DNA of 64,000 nt from Adiantum capillus-veneris (taxonomy: Eukaryota; Streptophyta; Polypodiopsida; Polypodiales; Pteridaceae): the NCBI GenBank assembly GCA_014529385.2, contig CM043947.1:118833273-118897272 (forward strand). The letters run 5' to 3'. How positions within the stretch are numbered: the first letter of the stretch is position 1; each line of letters begins with the position of its first letter. Made by a program: the position numbers and the translations under genes. Shown here one piece after another: positions 45,707 to 57,231 of the stretch. The notes beneath the pieces are model-generated. The model had not been told where the DNA came from and made no database searches. It worked only from the letters and a program-made list of their open reading frames with translations.

Positions 45707-47659
45707 ATGGCTGACAATAGTAAAGAGAGTGAAATTAATGTTGATAACTTTGATTTTGCTCATGAGCAAGCTACTAATGATGCTTCAATGCTTGTTAACT
45801 ATCTTGTTACTAGGCTTCAACAAGCCATGGGCAATCCATCTCTCCAAAGTGAAGTGCAACGGCAGCTCCGTGCTCATCACCATGACGAGAGAACACCTAG
45901 GAAGCCTCCTTGTGAGACTACCAAAAGAGGTCTCTCTCCAATTCGGGAAGAAGAAGAGAATCCATATGAAGGGCTCAAGAATTTACTTCTTGATGATGCA
46001 TCTCCTTCCCAAAGGAGAACTCAAGAGCCTCCACCGAAGGAACGAGAAAGAAGCGAGTCTCTCGCCACCTCGGCGGAGATGGCTCCACGAAGACGACGGG
46101 CTAAACGCTCTCCATCACCACCAAAGCGGAGAAGACCATCACACTCTTCTCCACGCCATAATTCAAAGAGGGATGATAAAAGGCAAGAGAAGAAAAAGGT
46201 AAGAAAGAGGACATCCTCTTCACCATCTTCTTCATCATCTTCCTCTAATGAAAGCTATGGTGAAGACGACAAAGATCAAGACAAGAAAAAGGCGAGAAAG
46301 AGGTCACCCTCTTCTCCACCTTCTTCAAATTCTTCACCTTCTGAAGAAAGTGATGGTGCAACCTTTGAACCATAAAAAAGAAGAGGCCATAGGAAATCTT
46401 ATGCCGCATGGAAGAGGTCGTCCAAGCTGAAGAAATTCAAAGAGGGAGGGAAGAGCATCTCTTTCCTTACCTATGATGGCACCTTTGGTGCTACGGACAA
46501 AGTCTTGGCCTTTATCCAACAATTCGATGCGGCGTTTGGAGATGAGGGCTTCACGGAGTCCTCTAAGCTACGCCATGTAGCTATGCACTTTCAAAAGTCC
46601 GCCAAACAATGGTGGTCTAGCCTACGAGCCAACGGTGAAGCTCCACGAACATGGAAAGCTTTAAGAGCTTCCATTATGAAGCAGTTTTTGGCCACCGATG
46701 CCAAAGACAAAGTACTCACCGAATGGCGAAGCTTAAAGCTCTCTCCCAATGAATCCATCCACAAATATGTAGACAAGTTTTGGGACTTACAACTCAAAGC
46801 CACTGTCTTCAAAAAGTTGGATTTTGGAGAGCAAAAGCAACAATTTTGTGCGGGCTTAACCGAAGAAATGGCGGAGTATGTTAACTCTCAAAGGCCACGT
46901 ACCATATCGGCGGTAATACACCACACTATGGTGGCCTCTCGAATCAATTTCCAAACGGGGGCTAAAAGAAATAATAAGCCCCCGAAAAACAAGGGTTCCA
47001 ATGAGCCTAAGGGGAAGGACAATGTCCAAAAGTCTCCTAAGGGCAACTCCAACAAAGCTAAAGAGAAGGGAGTTTACAAAGGTAAGAATAAACTCTCTTC
47101 TGAAGAGCTTGAGCGTAATCGCAAGGATAACCGGTGTTTCAAGTGCGGCGAGCAAGGGCATGCGTACCGCGCTTGTCCCCAAAAGAACAACAGCCAAGAT
47201 CCTCCTAGAGCTTCCTTGGTTGAAATCCAAGAGGAGGAGACTCACCAAACTCACCACAAAGGATCTCCTCTATGCCATGCTTGGGGAAAGGTAAGAGAAC
47301 ATGATGCTTTTATTCTCTTTGACCCTGGTTCTACTCACAATTTTATATCTATAGAGTTGGCCACCAAGCTAGGCATACAATCCTACGAGATGGGAGATTT
47401 CCTACCCGCAGACAGTGCCTTCAAGGGGCAAGAAGCTTCAGTCACTCCCTTAATTGGGAAATTGAGGCTTCATGTCCAAGGCTATGTGGACAAAGAGGAC
47501 TTCTTTATCTCTCCTCTCAAGCATGAGGATGTAATCCTAGGGACACCATGGTTTGACCGCCTGGCTGCCGATGTTAAGTTTCCTGAAAGGAGAATCTCCT
47601 GTTCAGGGAAAAAGACATTGAGGCGGTCTGGGATGGGCAACAAGAAGAGAAACCTCTAG
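45707..47659 (+). pseudogene. gypsy-3 gag and protease, broken
   Basis: One frame from ATG 45,707, with an in-frame TAA at 46,373-46,375. The N-terminal part is Arg/Ser/Lys-rich (RRRAKRSPSPPKRRRP and similar runs). After the stop: a Retrotrans_gag capsid (FGDEGFTESSKLRHVAMHFQ, QWWSSLRANGEAPRTWKAL), zinc knuckle CFKCGEQGHAYRAC (about 47,137) and aspartic protease with LFDPGSTHNFIS (D-P-G where D-S-G is usual, a likely inactivating change) and ILGTPWFDRL. A one-base shift at about 47,605 moves the reading to KDIEAVWDGQQEEKPLDTLQ and on to about 47,700, where the element is interrupted. Confidence 0.85.
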
Positions 47660-47699
47660 ACACCCTTCAAGGCTCCCGTGCTGCTCAATTGGGTTGGGG

Positions 47700-47790
47700 T
47701 TGGAAAAAACAACAAACACACACACAAACCCGCAACCTAACCCTACACAAATTTGGGGCACCACCTAGTTTTGGATGCGAACTAGGACGC

Positions 47791-47852
<62 letters not shown>

Positions 47853-50205
47853 CTCGGGCTGCTTTGAAACGTATCGGCAATGATCAAGCAAACACAATTA
47901 TATATGTAAGAAAGAGAGAGAAAGGGGGAGGGGGTGCTTGTTGCATTAATACCTCCTTACAAATCTGTCATGACAAATCAAAGTGAGATTAGTATTTGTT
48001 CAACATAGCTTACGTAAATTTCACCACAACACATCACAAGAAAAGCCACCCCAATCACTGTCTTAAGGCCAGGGGAGTCCTCTCCACCCTGTCGCCCTCT
48101 TACAGTATGTGGGATTTATGGCTAGATTGATGACAACACCAGAGACAAGCTATCAAGAACTTAACAAAAAACACCAAGACACTTACGCATCATCGTTGTC
48201 CATTACTTCACGTTGGAAGGGAGACAAAGTATCCAAGCTTAGTCCAAATCCACCCTCCTTGATTCAGCAAATGTTGGGCTTACACTAGTAGGAGAAATGA
48301 TAGATTTCGTCCTCTCAATTGAATGATCACTCTCTCTCTTACAATGGCATAGAGTTCCCTTGCTAATCCCCTATTACAACACATGCACATGCATAAGACA
48401 ATGAGCTTCCACTCAAGAGCTCCTTCTAGAGAGGTTGAGCTTGGCTTCTCAAGCTATAGCATAGTGCTCTTGCTTATGGCTCCCCCCTTTTTGTGCTAGC
48501 TACACCCTCCTTTTATAGCAATTTTGAAGGCTAGGGTTACTCCTCTAACCATGGTTGGGTTAGATTTTCAGCAATTTATCTAATTTCTTTTCCTTGGAAT
48601 TATCAAGAAGTTGGTGGGGAAAGAGAGAGGAGAGAAATGGAGGTGATAGGACTTTTCATAGTGGGTTAGTGTTAGTAGAGTTAGTATTAATTTACAAATG
48701 GAATTGGATATTTACAATGGGAGTATCCATGTAGGATACAAATAAGGAAGAAAAACTCTTAAGAGGTAAGAAAAGGTGGATTTCTTACAAGGTTGATGCT
48801 CCAAGTGTCTTGAGTAGGGCCAATTTTGACGCTTGTTGACGGTTCACTAGCTTTGACGGTACATTTTTGCTCCACTCTTGACCTTCCTTGAGAGACAAGG
48901 TAATTGAAGCTGAGTAATCAACCACCATGATGCTGTCTTTTAAGAGAAGAGGCTGAATTTTGTGGTTTTTTTGATAGATATGGGTATTTTGGAGGAGGAA
49001 AAATGAGATTAGGTGGTCAATTTTGGAATGGAATTGTGTGTGGGAGGTATGAGTTCACCATGGTTTCTCTTATTCTTCAAGGTTGAGGAGAAGGGGAGTA
49101 AGGTGCAGAGAGGAGTGGTGAGAGAGGTGGGGATGATGAGTGGAGAAGTGTGTGTGAAAGAGGAAAATGATAAAGTGGAAGAGAGAGTGTGGCTGCATAG
49201 CATGGGAAAACTGGGGTCCACTAATAAAATCATAGCTCACAGCTCGTAGCTCAAAAAAATATGAAAAAATTTGAGGCAAAAGTTCAGCCCACGAGCTACA
49301 ACTTTTGTTTGTATCACCTTTTCAAATTCGGAGAGCAAGTGAACTTTAAAAATTCAGCAAAACCGACTGTTTTTTTCCACTGCACAAGGTCCTTGTGGGG
49401 TCCTTCTTTGGATGATTCTTTTGAATACCTCCAAGAGTGAGCCCTCCATAGTGCATGTATGCATGCCACCTACCCTTGACCTTATTTGGTAGGTCTATAA
49501 TTGAATATATTGTTGAGATCATGATATAAGTGAATAGTACAACTAAGAAAATCAAATATTGAGGGGTCTAAAAAATATGTACATGTCAAATATAAATAAT
49601 ATAAGTGAAAAAAATATAAAGGGGTCAAAAGAAATCTCTCTCATTATGAGGCTACCATAAAAAGATAAATATTTTTGGTGTTCTAATTTTTTAGAAAAAA
49701 AACAAAATAGATGTAGGAAGGGAAAAATCACAATAGTGAAAAAATATACACATAAATAAAACTAGTTTTTTTGGATTTTTTGTTGGGGTGTAGTTACACC
49801 AAATATAAGAGAAGCTTACATGAAAATATTTCTATATGGAATAAAGAGTATGAAAAATGGTAAGAAAAATTGTGGTAATGGTGAGGCAATGTACAGAGCA
49901 TAAATAACACACACCTAGGTAGAAATATTTAAATAAATACCAAAATAATTATGAAAAAATATTTTATTTAGGCTCCATATACAAAGAAATATTTACATAC
50001 GCATGGGCCATAATATACTTATATTTTTTATATTTTTTATTTTTTTTCTTGGCTCAACTAGCCCAATGCCTAGCTAATTGAGGGTTTTTTATTTGAGTAA
50101 GGAGATATGGGAAAAGTCCCCTAACTCACACGCACCTATATACAGTGAAAGGGTGAGGGTAACCACAGTGTTTGAGTGATTTGATAGGGGGGGATAACTC
50201 ACTAT
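47700..50205. other. Non-coding interruption of gypsy-3 between protease and RT
   Basis: The protease side runs to about 47,700 and the RT-side linker resumes at about 50,205, yet these are normally close together. The 2.5 kb between holds a (GA)n tract (47,792-47,850), 48-49 kb sequence without genes, and a very AT-rich stretch (49,560-50,100). It is probably another insertion; no terminal repeats or target duplication could be fixed. Frames at 49,009-49,279 have no known motif. Confidence 0.6.
47792..47850. repeat. (GA)n microsatellite
   Basis: About 29 GA units at the left edge of the interruption. Confidence 0.96.
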
Positions 50206-51493
50206 GGCAATCACAGAGAGCCGAAAAACGGCTATCAACATGTATATAGATGCTAAGGAAATGGGTAACACCATCCCCATTGTACATACACCAGCTTTCA
50301 ACAAGTCAATAAAGAGCTCTATTTCCGTGTACATGATTTTTGTCAAAGATTCTCAAAATGAACCTAATGCTTTAACAAAAGAAAATAAAAGCAACCAAAA
50401 GGAATTAGAGTTATCCAATTTTCTCAAGGGGTTTCAAGATGTTTTTATTGACGACATCCCTTGTGAGCTACCACCTAAACGAGGTAATGATGACCATGCA
50501 ATTGAACTTCTTCCAGGAAGTTTATCGCCTAACAAACCTCCTTGTAGAGTTTCTCAAGCTCAACAAGAGGAGATTATGCGGCAAGTGCATGAGTTAGTTG
50601 AGCAGGGTATGGTTAGGCCAAGCTCATCTCCATTTTGCTCACCTGTGCTACTAGTGCAAAAGAAAGACGGCACATATCGTATGTGTGTCGAGTATAGATC
50701 ACTAAATAGGATCACTATCAAGAATAGGTTTCCCATTCCACGGGTAGAAGACCTATTTGATAAGCTACAAGGATCGACCTACTTCAGTAGGATTGACCTA
50801 AAAAGTGGCTATCATCAAATAAGGATAGTTGATCAAGACATTGTAAAGACCGCATTTCGCACCACTTTTGGTCTTTACGAATACATTGTCATGCCTTTTG
50901 GCTTGACCAATGCATCAGCCACATTCAACCGCTTGATGGAGAAGCTGTTCAGGCCTCATCGAAACTTCACTGGAGTGTTCTTTGATGATATTATCATCTA
51001 CTCTAATTCATTGGAGGAACACAAGCAACACCTCCAAGTAATACTTCAAGTTTTAAGAGAGAATAAACTTTATGTTAATCGAAAGAAAAGTGAATTTTTC
51101 TTGCAAGAGATTCAGTATTTAGGTCATATTATCTCTAAAGATGGCATCCAAATGGATCCATCTAAGTTAGAGGTAATAAAAGAATGGCCTAAACCAAGGA
51201 ATCTTCATGAACTAAGAAGCTTTATAGGTATGTGTGCATACTATAGACGCTTCATAGAAAAGTTCTCACAAATTGCGGGACCATTACATGACCTAATAAA
51301 GAAAAGCGTTAGGTATACATGGTCTGCTAAGGAGAACAGTGCTTTCGAAAAGCTTAAAGAAAAGCTTATTTCTCAACATGTGCTTACACTACCGGATCTC
51401 TCAAAGCCATTTGAGGTCCAATGTGATGCTTGTGGTGATTGCCTTGGAGCTGTTTTGCTCCAAGAAGGGCATGCCATAGGCTATGAGAGTTGA
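50204..51493 (+). pseudogene. gypsy-3 reverse transcriptase
   Basis: 429 codons. The linker (GNTIPIVHTPAFNKSIKSSI, then YMIFVKDS) is followed by RT blocks: VQKKDGTYRMCVEYRSLNRI, FSRIDLKSGYHQIR, MPFGLTNASATFNRLM and the active site FFDDIIIYS. The thumb has KSEFFLQEIQYLGHIISKDG, then comes the RNase H start FEVQCDACGDCLGAVLLQ. The frame ends in a TGA in the middle of RNase H. RT itself looks complete. Confidence 0.9.
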
Positions 51494-52011
51494 AGGCTCG
51501 ACCCTGTTGAGCAAGCTCTATGCATATACGAAAAGGAACTTCTTGCAGTTCTACATGCGTTAGACTCATGGAAGCACTATTTATTGGGGACTCCTTTCAT
51601 CTGCGAACGGATCACCAAAGTTTTAAGTACTTCATGACACAGAACAAGCTCTCCGACAAACAAATGAGGTGGGCAAATTTTCTTTCGCAATTTCATTTTC
51701 ATATTGCTCACATTGCTGACAAGCATAATCAAGTAGCTGATGCACTCTCAAGACGGCCGAGAGTGAATGCGGTTTCCATAGCAACTCACAATGATCTATC
51801 TTCAATGATAGATAAGTATGCTATTGATCCCGATTTTAGAGATGTGATTTCAACCCTTGCATTGGGAAAGAAAGAAGAACCATTTACCTTACAAGATGGT
51901 TATCTTCTCTATGGCAAGAGACTATGTGTTACTAACTCACTACGTGAGAAAGTAATGTATGAATCTCATGCTCCACCTATGCGGGGCATAGAGGGATTCA
52001 GTCTACTTTAA
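51494..52011 (+). pseudogene. gypsy-3 RNase H
   Basis: After the TGA the reading goes on as RLDPVEQALCIYEKELLAVL, with a shift at about 51,590 into LRTDHQSFKYFMTQ, MRWANFLSQFHF and KHNQVADALSRRP. Another shift follows at about 51,985. These are the conserved gypsy RNase H and tether motifs. Confidence 0.88.
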
Positions 52012-52835
52012 AGGGAATTGAAACATATTTCTATTGGCCTACCATGAAAGTGAACATACAAGAGCATGTTTCTAAATGTGTGGTATGCCAAAAGACAAAA
52101 TTTGATAGAGGGAAGAAACTTGGATTGCTTCAACCCTTGCCAATCCCTAATTCACCATGGGAGAGCATATCCATGGATTTTATCTTTGGATTGCCTAAGT
52201 CTATCCATGGGAATACAGGAATATGGACGATAGTAGACAGGTTTAGTAAACAAGCTCATTTTATACATGTCAAAAAGACTATCAAAGCCCATCAAATGGC
52301 AACCCTCTTCATTTCACAAATTTTCAAGTACCATGGCTTGCCAATGTCCATAGTGTCGGATAGAGATCCTAGAATGACGAGTAATTTCTGGAAGGGTCTC
52401 TTTGAAAATTTAGGAACAAGGCTAAACTTCTCTTCGGCCTATCATCCACAAACGGATGGCCAAAGTGAAATAGCTAACTTAACAATTCTCGATCTACTAA
52501 AAGCCTATGTAACGGAAGTAGATCAAAGATCCCAATGGGAGAAGTACTTACCCTTAGTGGAGTATGCTTACAATAACATTGTACATACTTCCACGGGAAA
52601 AGCACCTTTCGAGGTAATTGAGGGAAGATAAAAAAGTCCCTTGCTAATTAGGGTACATGGGAAGATCTTCGCTGCAGATGAGTATAGCCGAGACCTACAA
52701 GAATCTTTTCAAAAGATTAAGGATTCTATCTCTATCTCACAGCAAAGGAAAAAGGCTGCGGCTGATAAGCACAGAAGAGCCCAAGTCTTTAAAGAAAACG
52801 ATTGGGTCTTGTTAAAGTTTCCCAAGGCTCATTAA
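52012..52835 (+). pseudogene. gypsy-3 integrase
   Basis: The zinc-binding region ends in CVVCQKTK. The catalytic core is in 52,044-52,631 with D, D, E at SMDFIFGLPKS, IVSDRDPRMTS and DGQSEIANLT. A TAA follows APFEVIEGR (52,629-52,631). The C-terminal piece (52,641-52,835) contains RKKAAADKHRRA and WVLLKFPKAH, then a stop and shift. It inserts element DNA in the family; here it is broken. Confidence 0.88.
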
Positions 52836-53254
52836 GGCACACGACGGGCAAGAATCCTACGGGCCACCAAAAGTACTATGCTAAACTAGCAAAAAGGTAC
52901 TATGGTCCCTTCCAGATTCTTAGGCCAATCAATGAGATGGCCTATCAACTCAAGTTGCCCAATCATCGGCTCATACACAATGCTTTTCATGTGAGCCTAT
53001 TAAAGCCTTACAAAGGAGAGCCACCTCAAGAACCAACTATTGAAGACCCACCGGAGATCGAGGACCAAGAGGAGATGCTGCAGCCCGAGTCCATTCTCCG
53101 ACATGAAGACAAGGTACTAAGAGGCGGTAAGACTATCCGACGATATCTTATTAAGTTTAAGAATTATTCTTTTGAAGATGCTAGATGGATGCAAGGCATA
53201 CAATTAAAGGATAACCTAAACCTTGTCAATGCTTACAATGCTTCCCAAGAGTAA
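52802..53254 (+). pseudogene. gypsy-3 integrase C-terminus with chromodomain
   Basis: KRYYGPFQILRPINEMAYQL and the HNAFHVSLLKPY motif, then a chromodomain: ESILRHEDKVLRGGKTIRRY, LIKFKNYSFEDARWMQ and a closing LVNAY. Chromodomains bind modified histones and steer integration into heterochromatin in chromoviruses. The canonical KW(K)NxxxxxxTWE core is altered (KFKNYSFEDARWMQ). Confidence 0.85.
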
Positions 53255-53596
53255 GCAAATGTACAAAATCTTAAAAATGAACAAAGTTTTTGTCTTATAA
53301 GACTCTCTTTTTCTTTATTGTGCACAAAAATGAAGTAGTATGCATGCTTAAATCAAGTTTGTGGAGACGACGTCTCCCAAACACCAAGTAGAGCTTGTCA
53401 CTCTACTATGGAAGACTGATAGGACTAATGTGCAGACATGCTTGCGGCAGCCTGAGGCTCTCAAGCGCCAAATGGACTAGTCATCCATTGTGGAATGATG
53501 TCGTAGGGTAATATAGGGATCCTCTACCCGCTAAGAAAAGGACTCATGAATATGCTTTATCTTCTCTACACCATAGTCGAGGACGATTATGATTTC
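53255..53596 (+). other. gypsy-3 3' untranslated region
   Basis: Non-coding, between pol and the PPT. Confidence 0.6.
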
Positions 53597-53609
53597 AAGA
53601 GAGAGGTAA
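53597..53609 (+). promoter_or_regulatory. gypsy-3 polypurine tract
   Basis: AAGAGAGAGGTAA, directly before the 3' LTR. Confidence 0.85.
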
Positions 53610-55197
53610 TGTCATAATAATCAATATCTAATTCTCCTAAATGATTTTCTCATATTAAACTGATCATTTAATGTGGGGAAGTGCCAGGGGAGAAAAAGCT
53701 AGAATATTGGTTAAGCTAGCAGACCGGCCAAAGTAGGGATCCAAAGAAGGGAAAATAGGGATCCAAAGGGGGGGCCATCTGCAAAAGAGCCATGTGCAAC
53801 AATGGGCTAAAAAGACCCTAGGGTTCAGCCCATCAAGACTTCCAAAATGCTAAGGTTCCAAAATTCAAAGGTTGTGTCCAAAGGGTTAAAGCTTAGGGGG
53901 AATTGGATGCTTTGTGTGCTCTCCAAAGTCAATGCATATCCCTACGTGGGAGGGGGCGAGCCCTTCCTCTAGGGGATGAGAGAGAAAGCCACACACACAC
54001 ACAGGCTCCCTTTACACAAAGGGAATGAGGGACACATGTCAGCTCCCTAGGCCGAATGCCCACAAGGGGTGCCCAGTTTGTATTGGATGACCTTTGAAGT
54101 GGACCAATGAGAATTAAGCTAGAGTAAATCTAGTTTAATTAATTTAAAAACATTTAATAAAAGAAACCATAGAGAATTAAGTCTCCTAGAAAACTATTGG
54201 GCAGTCTCCCAAGGGGGTCCAATGAGCATTCAGGAGCCCAATGGCTTGCTTGATTCCTATCGGCCAGGAGGCAAAGGGGTCCAATGAGAGTTTAGTTTAA
54301 TTATTTAATTACCTAAAGCTCTCACAAAAGGGGAAAGGGGGACACATGTAAGAAGGCTATCACTTATGCTGCTTAATTGTCATTGGCTTGACTTGGGGAG
54401 AGCCAATGAGGGCTCAACAAGAGCAAATAGCAAGAGGGCTCGCCCAAGAGAGAGAGGGGGCTGATTTTTTCAAGGCATGATCACACACACACACTCACAC
54501 AAGCTCATGTGTGAAGAAAGAGAAGACTATCTCTTCCCAAGCTTTAATGGAGAACTCATCACCTACTCCAAGCTTGTGAGATAGAAGCCTACATCAACAC
54601 TCTCTTGGCATGTGGATGCAAATCCAACCAAGAGCCAAGCTTCAATGCATGCTCATCTCCTCTACCAAGCTAATTACTAAGCTAAGCTATGCTAATATGA
54701 GTGATTATGTGAGGAGATGTACATCTTTCTCGTAAGATACTCCTTCTTCCTCTCAATCTACTCTCATACCCTGCTAGCTCTCACCATCTTCAAAGGTGTG
54801 TGAGGTCTTGGGTCTGAGAACAGGGATAATTAAAGTTGTGTTTGTTAAGTGTTTTGCTTAGTGCATGAAGCTTTCATCTTCATTGCACTAGCTAGTCTTG
54901 AAGGAACACAAAGAATTGTATTGTACAATGTCTCTCTTGATGGGAGAAACCATAATACAAAGACTTTTGGAGGGGGACCGGCTCCATGCAAATCCGGTCC
55001 TCAACTGTTGTCAATAGCTTAATTTCTCTCTCTTTTGAAAGTATTGTTGATGCTATCTAACTAGGTGTTATGCTTTTTGTTACTCTCTCCACCCAAGCAC
55101 TCTTGTAATTCTCATTAGGAATCTATTCTAATGAAATGCCCACTATGTCCATGCTAATTTCCGCTACACATAAGTTTTTAGACCATTAAATGTTACA
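53610..55197 (+). repeat. gypsy-3 3' LTR
   Basis: 1,588 bp, TGTCATAAT...AATGTTACA. It shows the uninterrupted site where the copia entered the 5' copy. Confidence 0.95.
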
Positions 55198-55200
55198 AAA

Positions 55201-56691
55201 GATGATGTTAGCCTCAACAACAGAGGTTTGATTTCTTCTCTCTATGATGGCATTTGTTGGATATTGTCCTTTGCCTTTCATGAGTTTGCTACCATGCCTT
55301 GTTTAAGCAAGAGCTTTAGTCTTTTTAGAAATTTTAAACAAGCATCACATGGTAGTGGTAGGAAGGGTGTTCACGTCTCTAATCATGAAGATGAGGGCCA
55401 AGGCCAACCTGAACAAAAGAGAGGAAAGTTTGAAGTAGATGATTTGAATGCTGGAGAAGAGATGGATGGCTATGGGGAAGAGGCAGAGGATGATGTTGGT
55501 GATCCTATTGAGACTGTTTGGTGCATCTATGATAATGGTGGATCAACGATTTGGTATGTTCTGTTTGCTTTCTGGAGTGAGGTTTGGTGCATTGTTGCTT
55601 TTCAATAGGGAGAGGACATCTTATCACGTTTTTGTACAAACAACAAAATTGATATTTTGCATGCTTTAATAGTTGTGATGGCCCATGCTTGTGATCATTT
55701 CATTTGAATAAGGGTGCGGGTGGTGCTGATAATTCTCATTTCTCCACATTAAGTTTTAGCAAGGCTGAAGCAGAGGTGCATCGACACCCTAAGAGTGGCT
55801 ACCAAGTCCTCTATCACACTCTCTTGCTTCCTATATCTTGATTTAAATAGACTCGGGAAAAAATGATCATCATGTGTTGTTGATACAGATAATGGGAGCA
55901 CTAGTGCTATCCCCATAGACAATTGGGATGGTCAGATGACAAGGTTGGTGCTGCTCAAGAGGTCTAAATGTTTGCAAATCGTGATCTTTTATTCTAAACT
56001 GTAACACAAGTCTTAATTTGTGGATATGATAGGTCCCCTTCCATCAATGTACGTAACATTTTCCATGTAAACAGACCTCTTTCCTTTCATGGAATTCCTT
56101 TGTTATTTAGGTGTAAAGAAAATATTTTATGGAGAAGTTTCTCAGGTTTCAATTTGTTTGCCACGTATATTGTGTAGAAGCAAAAAATCACTAAGTGGGA
56201 ATTGCCTGACCTCACGTTCTTTTGCATGGAGCTATTATTGATTTGGAGCCATTTGTGTAGTTCTACTTGTGTGATGCAGCCATGTGTGGTCACTTTTATC
56301 ATCCAGATTTTGTGACAGAGATGATTTCAAAAGACAAGGATACCAGTGACAAAGCTATTTTGGCAGAGTCCATCAAGGAAGGAAAGGGGTTTGCCTGTCC
56401 CATGCAAAAATGTTGCAAATAAGGCAAAGGGGAAGTCAAAGAAGAATGGGATCTGCAATTTGGTGTATGTCGTAGATACCGGCAAGCCTGGCATCGTAAA
56501 TGTTTGCCTTTGTAAGTTCTGTCTAAAATGTTGCTATCACAAAGAAAGAGGCTTGGTTACTTGTTTCTATTGGTGACATTAGTTCTACTTGTGTTTGACA
56601 GTCCCCTTCCTCTGATGAGGAGGAGGAAAATGATGAGCCTCAGAGAGCTTGGGACGATCTTCTACCCAATCATTGGTTTTGTGATTCATTG
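55201..56691 (+). pseudogene. EDM2-like PHD-finger gene fragment, several exons
   Basis: Exon-like blocks in EDM2 order. 55,228-55,552: LFRNFKQASHG, acidic EEMDGYGEEAEDDVGD, then the first PHD start CIYDNGGSTIW, ending at GTATGT. 55,673-55,805: SCDGPCL, a TGA where Arg is expected (CGA to TGA), SFHLNKGAGG and LSFSKAEAEVHRH. About 55,915-55,965: SDDKVGAAQEV. 56,261-56,511: DAAMCGHFYHPDFVTEMI, KGFACPMQKCC, a TAA, and LQFGVCRRYRQAWHRKCLP, ending at a GTAAGT donor. 56,602-56,691: SDEEEENDEPQRAWDDLLPN. These are the tandem PHD/zinc clusters of EDM2-type chromatin regulators. At least two in-frame stops. The methyltransferase-like C-terminal part is absent. Confidence 0.7.
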
Positions 56692-57017
56692 GTTAGTGTT
56701 CTTTTCATATGAAGTCACTTTTGTTGTGCTCTTTTCTTGCTATTGGTCTCTAAACTCTGGTTCTTTTGCTAAACAAAAGTTATTTAGATCGTTTATTCAA
56801 TTTTTTCTTCAAGAGTTTTGGCTTTGATCCTTTGAATAATAATAACTAGCTTGATTGCAAGCTTGCCTTAAAGTGAACCCAAAATGCTTTTCGCAAAAGC
56901 TTCAAATTTTGACCTAGAAACCAAGAGACTTTTAAGTTTGCCTTTATTTTATAGTTCTAATACTCTATTACACATTGTTTGCAAAATTTATAATGAACAG
57001 GAATAGTTTGGTACATG
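56692..57017. other. No gene seen
   Basis: AT-rich; no further EDM2-like exon recognised. Confidence 0.45.

Positions 57018-57079
<62 letters not shown>
57018..57079. repeat. (TG)n(AG)n microsatellite
   Basis: About 16 TG then about 14 AG units. Confidence 0.96.
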
Positions 57080-57223
57080 TATTTTAATAAAAAAGAGATA
57101 CATTAGAAAAAATTATAAGTTAATACCTTTTGTAATTTGTTTTGATTTAATAAGTGAAGTTTTCCATGGTTTTTTATGAGCATACCATTATTTGTTATTT
57201 AGAGAACAATCCATTTCATATGT

Positions 57224-57231
57224 GTGCCTTA
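57224..57231. repeat. MITE target site duplication, left (GTGCCTTA)
   Basis: Identical to 57,830-57,837. Confidence 0.85.

Larger units (their letters stand above)
36552..55197 (+). mobile_element. gypsy-3: broken Ty3/gypsy chromovirus, carrying a nested copia
   Basis: LTRs begin TGTCATAAT and end AATGTTACA (3' LTR 1,588 bp; 5' LTR about 1,600 bp without the copia). PBS is tRNA-iMet type and the PPT is AAGAGAGAGGTAA. The order is gag, protease, a 2.4 kb non-coding interruption, RT, RNase H, integrase, chromodomain. At least one stop in gag and several stops and shifts in pol make it inactive. The flanks (TAAAA left, AAAGA right) are A-rich but not an exact target repeat. About 16 differences in the first 470 bp of the two LTRs. 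Confidence 0.93.

Noticed and set aside
46508-47294. Frames antisense or off-frame to gypsy-3 gag (for example 46,856-47,257 minus)
   Set aside because: Shadows of the gag frame; the plus-strand frame carries the zinc knuckle and capsid motifs.
49782-49800. TGTTGGGGTGTAG resembles the first 13 bases of the copia LTR
   Set aside because: Similarity ends after these bases; no further LTR sequence follows.
55201-56691. Reading the EDM2-like region as a working gene
   Set aside because: In-frame stops, loss of C-terminal domains and separation from the upstream exon by gypsy-3 argue for a fragment.
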